A stretch of 64,000 bases of DNA, taken from NCBI RefSeq assembly GCF_026745355.1, contig NC_079208.1, positions 55,689,276 through 55,753,275 of the forward strand. Direction: 5' to 3'. How positions within the stretch are numbered: the stretch's first letter is position 1; each line of letters starts with the position of its first letter. The DNA comes from Beta vulgaris subsp. vulgaris. Its lineage: Eukaryota > Streptophyta > Magnoliopsida > Caryophyllales > Amaranthaceae. Below the pieces are notes generated by a model, which saw only the letters and a list, made by a program, of their open reading frames with translations, had not been told where the DNA came from and ran no database searches. Below are positions 40,902-60,000 of the stretch, in pieces. The translations under genes were made by a program, and so were the position numbers.

Positions 40902-42538
40902 TATGCAAACCAATTTCGGTGCAAACTCACGCCAGTGAGTTGCATCCAAATTGGTATTTTGGTGATTCTATCTTTTGGTTTCCACCGCCAGGAAACAAGG
41001 TAATGTTTATCAAAAGGTGGTTACATTACATTGTTTTCTTCTATCTTTTGGTTAATTTGTTTGTTTTATCTTTTGGTTAATTAGCATCTAGACTATTTAT
41101 CTTGTGGAATATTCCTCTATTCTATCTATATTATCATAAAAGATATTTTATCCTAGCTAAAATTAATTATCTTTCTCAAAAATCTATCTTTTAGTTCCTA
41201 TTCCTATTCTTATCTTATTTACCCAACTAGTATAAATAGGGGTCTCCACCCACCATATTCTTCACACCAAATTTGAGGAATAAATCTCTTTTCTCAAGTT
41301 TAAACTCTCTCTCCCTCTTAGCCTACCTTCTCTATTTTCCTCCCTAGTAGTTATTATTTTGAAGGTGCGTGTATATGTAGATTTTTAATATTGTTATGCA
41401 CATATAGTATTATGTTTTTAGGGTTGTTATTTTTAGATTGTTATATATGCGTGAGTTTAATGTCAATATTATAAGTTCAGCATATTCCATAAGTAAGTGT
41501 ATCATTCTACATGTTTTACGTGAGTTTGGTGTTAATCATGTCACGATGGTTTTGTTAATTGGTTTCCGTCAGCTTTCAACTGGAACTATGTAGGTGTTAA
41601 ATTTCAATTCCATAATTTAACTACTTCCGCCAAAGTATCCCAGTGTTAATTGTTATGCTATATGCTGTTATCATAAAAGTTATTATTTCATATAGCATTG
41701 AAATTTTCCAAGATGAGTTTATGAACACGTTATTTATATCATATTTTCATATGGCTAAAGTTTTATATAAGAATTATTATTCTTTTAAAGGAGGATTATT
41801 TCCGAAAGATTTTTATTAGTTATATGATCTTTTATGATCACAATTTATAAAGAGGCCACGGCTTGTTATTTACTAACAAGAACGGTAGCTATTATATTTT
41901 ACCCATGTACTTTTTGTATAAGTCATGTGGACAAGGTAGTTCCCCTCGTAATAGACTCAGTAAGGAATACTAAACTTGGGGGGGTGTGCACACTTTAGGC
42001 AAGGTACCTAGGCAAGGAAAAAGGATTTTTATCAAAGTTATATACTTTATAGTATACAAGTATCCAAGGAGTTTATACAAATTATTTCAAGTATCCAAGG
42101 AAGGTTTATATGAGTATTTTGAATGTTTAATAAAGTATTTAAATTTCCGCATATACATGTACTCAGTATTTTTACTGACACGCTTTTGTTTTGTTTTGTT
42201 TTGTTTTATGGCATTGTCCCTGTGATGACCCTTTTGGTGAGCAGATTTTACAGGTTGATTGATGCATACTTCATATGGGGGAGCTAGTGAGGAATCATAA
42301 TTAGTCAAGGAGTTGTAATTATTATATTTTCTTTATTTCCATTGTTATATAATTGTACAATAAAGTTTATATTAATAAAGAGAAGTTATTTAAGTTTTCC
42401 GCTGCATTAGTTTAAGTTCAGTTAGTAGTTAGTATTAAAGCCTTTAACGTTATCACGTGGCGGTAATACTCTCAAGTTTCTCAAGGAGTTTTATATTAAA
42501 ATGAGTTTTCCAAAAGAGAGAAACTTGGGGGTGTTACA
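40616..42538 (+). repeat. 3' LTR (1923 bp)
   Basis: Near-identical to the 5' LTR. The 16-bp length difference is fully explained by a 12-bp stretch (GCTAGTGAGGAA type) near 42282, two extra A in the poly-A run, and single-base indels at a T run and a G run. Confidence 0.95.
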
Positions 42539-42779
42539 TATAGGTTCTTTTTTATATATAGATAATATTTATTTATTGAAAGTTGTATATATATCACGTT
42601 TCACATATAAACAATTGCTTTTTTAGTTGGGACTAAATTAAAGTTAATATTCCATGCTAAAGTTGCATCACGTCTAATACCGCTTTTTAGTGAAAGAAGA
42701 GGAAAGGAAAAAAAATAACGTTATTAGTATAACATAATCATATTTACAACATGAGGAGTATATCCTTATTTAAATGAGG

Positions 42780-42890
42780 GAAATTGAGGATTTCATTTCA
42801 CTTTAATTTGTAAGGGACAAAAATCGAACCCTTGTTATAAAGGTGGAAGGAAGATCTTCAACCAATTAGGTCAATTTTAATTTTCATATT
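42780..42890 (-). mobile_element. SINE-like tRNA-derived fragment
   Basis: On the minus strand, TGACCTAATTGGTTGAAG resembles a Pol III A box and GGGTTCGATTTTTG resembles a B box, spaced as in tRNA-derived SINEs. Ends and target duplication were not resolved. Confidence 0.4.
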
Positions 42891-43825
42891 TATATTGTTA
42901 TCGTATATACTTAGGCATATAAGGAAGTATTGAGCATATCTCCCTGCTCACCCACTTTGTCGCCTTCCAAATTAAGCATGTGTTTTGGGAGGCCAATCGA
43001 GTCGTCGATTGAACAACCAATGTAGACCACTTAGTTAGTTCTAGATTTAATATTTCGCCATGTAATTATAACTGATGTATTAAGTGTTACTCTCGAGATG
43101 AAAGGAGCCTAATATCTTTATCTTATCTTTATAGAAAAAATTGTATTCTATAATAATACCCTAAATTTCAAGATGCTGATAAAAATATCTTTTCGGTCGG
43201 AAGGTAGTTTACTCAAGTCTTTCAACCCTTTGGTTAGCGACAATAGTCAATAGTCAATGCATCCACATTATTTCGCAAATCACATTATTCAGGATTTCTC
43301 ACTGACGTTTTGGTCCTATACATAATACATATATACTTCTATGACTTATTGACTTATGACTACGACATGCACTACGACAAACATCTCTTAATCGTAAATT
43401 CGTAACCATACTAAGTGCCAAAGTGGTACTGGTAGTAAGAAGTGTTTACTTAACATTGGAGTTCAAACGCATGATTTGATTGTATTTGTAGTCATCATAT
43501 GATGTACGAAGAAGTGGACCATTTACAAGCTCAATTTCACTCAGAATTTATAATCAAATCATCAATCATGGCAAACGTACGTAATGGGGGGGGGGGGGTG
43601 TTATGTACTACTATGTGAGCTAAATTGTAAATCTAATACCAAGCTCAATTTGCTTGGTGTGGTGGATTCAGTATTAAAAGATATTTCGGCTAATATTTAA
43701 AACTCAACAACCGACACATTATTTCAGTCAATATTTAAAACTCAATACATTTTAGCCAATATCTGAAACTCAATATTCGAGAAATTTCGACCAATGTGGT
43801 GGTCTTTTCTATTTTGTATCGTTTT

Positions 43826-43867
43826 GGCAGCATGGCCGAGTGGTAAGCTGGAGGACTGCAAATACTT
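43826..43867 (+). pseudogene. 5' half of a plastid-type tRNA-Cys(GCA)
   Basis: GGCAGCATGGCCGAGTGGTA followed by an anticodon-arm-like GGACTGCAAAT matches plastid trnC-GCA, then breaks off at the duplication junction. Not a functional tRNA. Confidence 0.6.
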
Positions 43868-44377
43868 ATATGATACATATATGACTACGACATGCACTAC
43901 GACAAACATCTCTTAATCGTAAATTCGTAACCTTACCAAGTGCCAAAGTGGTACTGTTAGTAGGAATTAGGAAGTGTTTACTTAAAGTTGGCGTTCAAAC
44001 GCATGATTTGATTGTATTTGACTATTTGTAGTCATCATATGATGTACGAAGAAGTGGACCATTTACAACCTCAATTTCACTAAGCATTTATAATCAAATC
44101 ATCAATCATGGCAAATCGGGGGACACAAACGTATTAGGGGGGGGGGGGGGGGGTTTACTATGTGAGCTAAATTGTAAAACTAAAAACAAGCTCAATTTGC
44201 TTGGTGTGATGAATTCAGTATATGAGACATTTCGGCCAATATTTAAAACTCGATATCCGAGACATTACTTCAGTCAATAATTAAAATTCAATATCCGAGA
44301 CATTTTAGCCAATGCCTGAAACTCAATATTCGAGACATTTCGACCAATGTAGTGGTCTTTTCTATTTTGTATCGTTT

Positions 44378-44449
44378 TACGGCATGGTCGAGTGGTGAGG
44401 TAGAGGACCGCAAATACTTGTGCTCCAATTCAAATCCTGATGTGGTCTG
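44378..44449 (+). pseudogene. Degenerate plastid-type tRNA-Cys, full length
   Basis: Second copy: GGCATGGTCGAGTGGTGAGG, then GACCGCAAATAC in the anticodon arm and CCAATTCAAATCCTGATG in the T-arm region. It covers the whole tRNA, but stem positions are mutated and the anticodon arm has changed. Likely an organelle-DNA remnant, not a gene. Confidence 0.6.
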
Positions 44450-44760
44450 ATATTTTAATTAAAAAACGACTTGAAATTCCTTATCAACGGTTATAATCTA
44501 CAACCCAATGTATTATTTAGAGGGGAAATAGATGAAGAGGTCTGTTGATATATACGTGATTCTAAGTCTATCATGATTCTCAAAAGTAAAAGTTATGTAA
44601 ATTCTTATTCAAGGAAATATTTTCGTTTTAGTAAGTCTCCCCTCACCTAATACCTCCCCCGAAACAAAAAATATTATGCATAAATAAAGTTATTTGATTT
44701 TTCAAACATTAAACTTTTCAAAAAAAAAAACTTCCCACTTGCAAGAGACACACCTTGCTC

Positions 44761-44768
44761 TATATATA
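44761..44768 (+). promoter_or_regulatory. TATA box of the serine carboxypeptidase-like gene
   Basis: TATATATA at 44761-44768, about 56 bases before the ATG, giving a short leader of about 30 nt. Confidence 0.6.
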
Positions 44769-44823
44769 GGGAAACTTCCTAACCTTATTTTCCACTCACT
44801 TGATAAGGTTGAAAACAACAAAG

Positions 44824-53241
<8,418 letters not shown>

Positions 53242-54102
53242 ATCATCTTTACATTGTTTTTCTTCTTTCAAATTTATTTCATATTTATATGTATATCAAG
53301 ATATTCAACTAAATGACACCATGCACACACTCATTAATAACAGTGGTTTCAGAAATCATTCTGATGATCTATCACAACACGAAGTTATCTTGGTAGGTTT
53401 GAAATTGCCTGCCTTTCTTTTTAAAAACCAATTCCAAAATATATGTTGTCTGTATTATATTTATACAATCAACAATATCACTGACATAGTGCCACCATTA
53501 TATAGAAAATAATATTCTGAAAATGCAAGCTGATGCACATAGGCTCTGTGAACCAGACATAAAGATATACAATCCTATACGATTAACTAAGTTGACACCT
53601 ATGTTACTCAGACACGGATTGAGTGTCTATTCGGATATAGGTGTCCAAGTGTCCGACTCAGCTATTTTGTAAAAAAAATAAAAAAGTCAACTTTTTTTAA
53701 TTTAAAATGAAGTATCCAAGTAAAGTGTCGTGTCGGACACGACACCCCATTTTTAAGGCAAATGAAGGTGTCGGAATAACACTGATTGACACTATGATTT
53801 GCAACATTAAACAAGCACTTCAATATAATCTTGCGTTTATCTGTATGATTCTATTCCCTACTTTTTTCAAGTCAACTATCATTAACCAAAATTTAATTCA
53901 ATAGAACATATCATGGACTGTTAAGAATGACAACTTTCCATAATTATGCAACAACATTTTGGTTAATTTGGTTATATATATAACTGTTCATTTACTATCA
54001 ATAGTTAATTTGGTGCTAAAAAATCCCTGGCAATAATAAAAAGATAACAGAAAAAAGCACCAAAATTCCAACAGGCCTTATTTAGCATGCATAATCACTT
54101 CT
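53242..54102. other. Spacer between the carboxypeptidase and pectate lyase genes
   Basis: About 860 bases. It holds the 3' UTR of the carboxypeptidase gene and copy 2 of the dispersed repeat at about 53600-53770 (TGTTACTCAGACACGG, GTGTCCGACTC, ATGAAGTATCC, GTCGTGTCGGACACGAC). No other gene was seen. Confidence 0.5.
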
Positions 54103-54110
54103 TATAAATA
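54103..54110 (+). promoter_or_regulatory. TATA box of the pectate lyase gene
   Basis: TATAAATA, 75 bases before the ATG, which puts transcription start near 54135 and gives a leader of about 50 nt. Confidence 0.65.
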
Positions 54111-54184
54111 CCTTCTCCTTCAAAACTATTCTTCATCACCCAAAACATTCAAACACCCTCAATTCTTACCCAAACATATTAATC

Positions 54185-56634
54185 ATGGCTAGTAAAAGTT
54201 TATCCTTAATCATTCTCTTATTTTTACTAGCCATGAAACCAAAATTAAGTTTGGGTAAGAAATCCGGTCTTGCAACATTTAATTCGATCGACACTTGTTG
54301 GCGAAGGAACCCTAATTGGATGAACAAAAGGGAAGAACTTGCAAAATGCTCTGCAGGTTTTGTAGGGAAGATGATTAACAACATTGGCAAAGACATGACG
54401 AAATATGTAGTGACTGATCCTACTGATAACGCGATAAACCCGAAGCCTGGAACTCTTAGGTATGGAGTTACCATGGTACCAGGGAAGCCATGGATCTCGT
54501 TCGAGAAAGATATGGAAATTAAACTTGAACGGGCCCTTATTGTTGGAAGTGATACAGCCATAGATGGTAGAGGTGCTGTTGTTCATATTTCTAATGGATG
54601 TCTAATGCTCTACAAGGTATGGATTAGACTCTAGATCATAATCTTTTCAAATTATGGTTGCAAAATTATAATTTTCCTAGCAAGAGGTTACTTTCTTTCC
54701 TCCAAGATAATATGACATTTTAAAAGAGAACATTGAAGGAGAATCATGAGAATTGAGAATTAGAAGATATTGAAAGCAATTATTGAAGGTAAAGTTTTTT
54801 AAGGACAAAGCAAAAAAAAAAAAAAAAAAAAAATTCCCATAAGTCATAACACACTAAAATTCCTAACCATCATCGATCATAGTATCATACATCTTCTCCA
54901 TGCATATTATATAGCGTTAAAACTTCAACCATATATACATGTAAATCTTTCTAAAAAGACCACATCTTGAAAGAGGTTTAATAATTCTCTAACAGTTAGA
55001 TGTATCTAACACAAGTTTTCGTGTAACAAATATTGTTTGTGTTTCGTATAACAAATAAGGGTAAAACAACACAAACAATATGTTTACATATACAAACAAT
55101 ATTTGTTACACGAAAACTTGTGTCTATCTCATCTACCTGTTAGAGGTTTATCGTACCTCCATCTTGAAACTCATATCCAAACGTGAAACCATGTGTAATT
55201 TGAAGATTCACGGTATACATGCATAACATATACTTCATATTCTTTTCTTAACATCCTCAGGTAAGTAATGTGATCATCCATGGGTTAAGAATCCACCATT
55301 GCCGATCCCAGCCAGCAGGCTCAGTTATGGGTCCCGGCTCGAAATTGATACCATTGAGCAAGACGGATGGGGACGCGATAAGGTTGCTTGGCTCCACAAA
55401 GGTGTGGATAGACCACAATACCCTTTACAGGAGTGAGGACGGCCTAATCGATGTAACCCTTGGCTCAACCAACATTACCATCTCCAACAATTGGTTTCGC
55501 GACCATGACAAGGTCATGCTCCTAGGCCACGATGATGATTTCAAGGACGATAAAAATATGAAGGTCACTGTTGTCTACAACCGTTTTGGCCCTAATTGCC
55601 ACCAGCGCATGCCAAGGGTTCGTCATGGTTATGCTCATGTGACTAACAATTTATACCTAGGATGGGAAATATATGCCATAGGAGGAAGCATGAACCCTAG
55701 CATAAAGAGCGAATCAAACCTCTTTGTTGCCCCAAAATCTGGATCAAAAGAGGTAATTATATCTGCTTCATCATACCTGCTTTCTAATATAGGAAATTTG
55801 ACAGCCTTCTAGTATTTCTATGAGCAAATGCTATAATCCTAATTATATCAATAAACAAAACGTTTACTCAACTCACAGCCAGATTTGCCGTTGTAATCAA
55901 TGAATATGCCAAACACATAATATTCTAAGACCTTTAAGGTTCCATTTGGAATGCGATAATGAATTATAACAAATGACGAGTTTATGGGTGATAATGTGAA
56001 TAAAGGCATACCAATAGTGTGATACTTTACCCATCCTCATATACTCTTTTTCTTCACAAAATTATTAAGAATTACACAAATGGTTGGAGATACCATGGCA
56101 ATTTGCATCAGATTTCATTTAAAAAATTACATATAACTTCATTACCATTACCACCAAATGGTAAGACCAAAAAACCAACATCCAGTAGACCTTTTCACGG
56201 GGTCCTCAAAAGAATACGGGGAAAGAGAGTGTGGAACAATACGATTCAACAGAAAGACGGACTAATTTACCAATTTTGGCCGGCAAGATTAATTAACAAA
56301 AATAGGTGTCAAGGGTAAAAGCACATCTATTATCGGCTACCAAACAAGTGGTTAGCAAATTATAGTTTTTACACACTATCTAAATTTGTCTCTCGTCATG
56401 TATTGTTGACAGGTTATAATGAACATCCTTGACAAGAAAAATGGAAAAGGATGGAATTTCAAGTCTGTGGGAGATGTCTTGGAAAATGGAGCTTCTTTTA
56501 ACGAAACTGGATCAGGTTTTGTAAAACCGAACTACAGCCCTGAAGAGATATTTCCTGTGGAAAGTGGTAAGGTTGTCAGACAACTTACAAGATCAGCTGG
56601 GGCTCTACGTTGCCGAGGAGGATCAATATGCTAA
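54185..56634 (+). CDS. Pectate lyase (polysaccharide lyase family 1), pollen LAT59-like
   Basis: Cleaves de-esterified pectin by Ca2+-dependent beta-elimination in the cell wall. Three exons, 54185-54616, 55261-55752 and 56413-56634, sum to 1146 nt (381 aa), typical for the family. The signal peptide MASKSLSLIILLFLLAM is followed by the family's N-terminal block NSIDTCWRRNPNW. Conserved PL1 motifs: VWIDHNTLYRSEDGLIDVTL (Ca2+-binding Asp region), NNWFRDHDKVMLLGHDDDF, and QRMPRVRHGYAHV with Arg260 (catalytic base type) and Arg265. YAIGGSMNPSIKSESN follows. The DHNTLY and NNWFRD wording is that of the flower/pollen LAT56/LAT59 group, which includes Amb a 1-type pollen proteins, so pollen expression is likely but inferred. 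No defects were seen. Confidence 0.96.
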
Positions 56635-56780
56635 AAAGATTCACATAAGTTTTATATGTTTCCATATGATCGTTAAGATCATTTACGTATTACTAATACC
56701 TATGTGAATCAAAAATGTGAGGGTGTTTAATCAAATATGTTACAAGGGTGTTCAATCATATGTATGATATGCCAAATATC

Positions 56781-56786
56781 AATAAA
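56781..56786 (+). promoter_or_regulatory. Likely poly(A) signal of pectate lyase
   Basis: AATAAA about 147 bases after the TAA stop, in a normal position for a plant 3' UTR. Confidence 0.45.
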
Positions 56787-57091
56787 AGGAACATATTCAT
56801 CAGAGATTTGCATCAATAGAAAAATCACGACTCTGAAGTTGGTAAAACTTAAAACTGACACAAAAACAAGTATTTGCATGCATTTTTTCACAAAACAAGC
56901 CATGAAAACATTCGAAGAAATGATGAAAAAATTGTTTCCCCATTTATGTATGACTGTACCGAGTGCAACAACTGCACTCGACCTGGAACATGCATAGAGA
57001 GAGAGAGATCAACTAGAAATGATAAAATTTGTAACTCTTTAAGGTATATGAGGTTTAGTAAACATGCCTGTTAATCATTCATCTCATTGTC

Positions 57092-60000
57092 TTAGTGGGA
57101 ACATGAACAGCCAAGCTCCTTTGCAGTGTTGGTAGTGGCTTTTTTGTAGCTCTGTTCCCATGTATCCACAGTTGCAGCCTGAGCATGAGACACATGACGC
57201 GGGTGTTTCTCTCTCTTGTCTCCTTTTATTTGCTTCAAACCATGTTTGAGCGCAGGCAGCAAGGCTTCCATGCATTCAGCCACAGCATTTGGATTGCCCG
57301 GCATGTTGATAATCTGTATGAGAGCGAGATTATTCAGGAGACACGATATTGTGAAAGCTATACAATGATCACTAAAGAGTGTGTTTGGATAGGGAAAAGT
57401 CAGAGAGAAAATGACGCAAGGGAAAGGAAGAGAAGGGAATCATTTATCCCTCGTTTGGATGTCACATGGAGAAGGGAAGGAAAGCGCATTGGAAGGGTTC
57501 TTTAAATCCTCCATGATTACCATCCAAACAAAGTGTGAGAAAATCAAAGAGTGATAAAGTGTTAAAAGCGGATCGAAGGACTGTTCTTGCATTACACATT
57601 ACAAAGGATAGTAGGCTAGTTTATACTCTGCACTGCTGCTAAGTTGGGAGTTTTCAGCATGGCCAAAAAAAAGTATTTAATAAAGAATAAGACTAAGTGG
57701 AGATGGTGAACATGTGAGAAGGGGAGTGAATTAGTAATTCCTCTTGGTGTGAGACCCACAACAATTTCTCTCTTTCATTTCACTGGTGACATGCTCTCTC
57801 CTTTTCTCTCCAAAAAACAGTTATCCGAACAATAAGCGAACTAGCTCAACAGGCAGGGGTAGTGTAGGCATTACATAATTAGTGGTTTAGTGTATAGCTT
57901 GAAGAGGAAGCAAGACAGTTAAGAGGAGGGAGGAGGGAGGAGGGAGAACGGAAAAGAGAATCTGATTCTCTATAAATAGAGGAGATCAGAAAGAGGGAAG
58001 GCATGGAGAATATGGTTAAGCGTTTTAGTTTCTTGAGAGACTCTCAAAAGCTTGAGCTTATCTTTTATTTTCTCTAATTTTCCAATTGACAATCGGTTAG
58101 TCCAGTTTTAGTTTCTAATCAGCTCCATTAATCTGCCATAGCTGTGACAGGTCTTAGCAGAAGGTCTACTTCTGCACTACCCCATGAATAACATACACGC
58201 AGAGTCTGTGTTCACCATGAAAGCTTGAAAAAAGTTTGTAGAAAGCAGATTTTCTTCATTTCATTATTGTGTTATTAGTGCCATGTAATAGCACAGTAGT
58301 TTGCAAACAATTATCACATAATTGTTTTGGCCTCTTTTCTAACTTTTTAAGAATGTCTTTCTCAAAGAATGCAAAGATAAGTTTTAGAAATACCAGTGTA
58401 GATCCTCTTATTCCTGCAGCTGAACGGGAGAGCATGGCAGTTTGTGTCACCTATATGGAGGAGGAAACAGAATCAGATATTAAGAACAGACTCAGATATA
58501 GGACAACAGAAAGCACAATCAAAATAAAGAAACTAAGCAAGGGAAAAAAATCAATTAGTTTAGAGTAAAATGAGAGAAGCAAAGTTGAGATGGGATATTC
58601 AGATTTCAAGGGAGGATCCAAACCAAATTTAAAAAAATACCTTGTGTTGCAAGGTAACTAATCATAATTCACAGTACATTATGGAGACAGCATAATCCAC
58701 CATTCCACTTCTTCTTTGGCTTATCAAGACCATATAAGTTTTCCAAAGGAGACAGAAGAGTAGAAAACCTTTACATTAAAGTCTTCTCTTTAACAAAAAA
58801 AAGAAGTGTCAAGATAACTTCAAGAAATCCCAAAAAGGATGAGTGAAGAGACTGCAGAGTCGGAAGGAGTACATTCTCTGTGAAAGGTATCATGCAACAA
58901 TATAACCAAAAGAAAAGGGAACTGATATTTTGATTTCTTATCTATCTTAGATAGTTTTGTATTCTCAAATTGAGTAAAAAGTTATAATTGATCTGTTTGA
59001 ATATCTAGCAATGAGTTGCTGAGTGGCTACCTTCTTGTAGATGGGGTCTATATGGATGACGTGGATGTGTAAACATGAACAACAAACAGCCATAGAAGCC
59101 CAAGTTACATTAAGTATAACGATTTTAAATTACAGATGACAATAAAAAAGGTAGTACCTTCAGACTCTCTTGCATCATGACATATAGAAGACCAGGAGTT
59201 TCTTTCTCAATTACTTCTTTTGTTGCTTCTGGAGTCACATCTCTGGGGCTGAAACCAGTGCCACCTAGCATCGAACATAACTCGAGAAATTAGGAAACAA
59301 AAAAAAAAAGAGCTGACACAAATAAGACAGAATATTTATTTCTGAGAGCAAAATTTAAAACAAAGTTTCTTTCTGAACTTTCTGTTTCCATTCGCACTAA
59401 GTTTCAGAGGCTATACATAAAAATATTGAGCCTAGTAGCCGGTACTACAAAGCTTCTTCAAACTGCTTTGGTGATAATCAATGGAGCCAGGGAAACCAAT
59501 AGAAATTTTGTTCATGCCATTCAAATTAAAAACAATTACTGTTCTCAGCATAGTCTCAGATTCCTATTGTCAAAGGCAACAGACACTCAAAGAGATTAGG
59601 ACAAGGTGTGTTAAGTAGGTTGTCTATAGTGCATAGCTGCCCCCAACTTGTCAGTATCACAGCCTCCCCCCCCCCACCCCACCCCGGTTAAGGCCACTCC
59701 TGGATGGTCTTTGCATCAGTAACTTTCCAAAAAGAAATAACGCACTGGAGACTCAAAAGGCTTACCAAGTGTGATGATGAGATCCACTTTATCAACATCA
59801 CTCCATCTCCATAAAACATCCTTAATGCTTTGTACATCATCTGGAACAACAGCAGTTGAAACTACCTTTGCTCCTCCTAGCCTCTCTGAGGAAGAATTAA
59901 TGACAGAAATAGCCCTAGGGCCACTGCAAGTACAAGAGGAAAGATCATTGAGATAGGAGAACATGAAATTCAACCATATATGAACAACTCCAAGAGCAAT

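Larger units (their letters stand above)
35775..42538. mobile_element. Young non-autonomous LTR retrotransposon, complete
   Basis: Two LTRs, TGTAATACTCCG...GGTGTTACA, at 35775-37681 and 40616-42538. Perfect 5-bp target duplication TATAG at 35770-35774 and 42539-42543. The primer binding site TGGTATCAG (initiator-Met tRNA type) begins just after the 5' LTR. A polypurine tract, TTAAGGGGGGTAG, lies just before the 3' LTR. The 2.9-kb internal part has no gag-pol frame, so the element depends on a helper. The GAGGACGAAAC plus AAGGGGGG end is typical of Ty3/gypsy chromovirus-like elements; that assignment is inferred. Confidence 0.95.
43340..44450. repeat. Tandem duplication (~530-545 bp unit) with tRNA-Cys-like ends
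   Basis: The unit starting GACTACGACATGCACTACGA (about 43358 and 43883) recurs with the same order of landmarks: ATGATTTGATTGTATTTG, ATGATGTACGAAGAAGTGG, a G run, ACATTTCGGCCAATATTT type phrases, then a tRNA-Cys-like end. Copies differ by many substitutions and indels. The G runs are at about 43586-43598 and 44138-44153. Confidence 0.85.

Noticed and set aside
37132..42308. Pairs of similar ORFs at 37132-37553 and 41986-42308
   Set aside because: They are the same non-coding LTR sequence seen twice, so their similarity is not evidence of a protein.
44378..44449. A functional tRNA-Cys gene
   Set aside because: Stem positions and the anticodon arm are mutated and the first copy is truncated; it is an organelle-type remnant.
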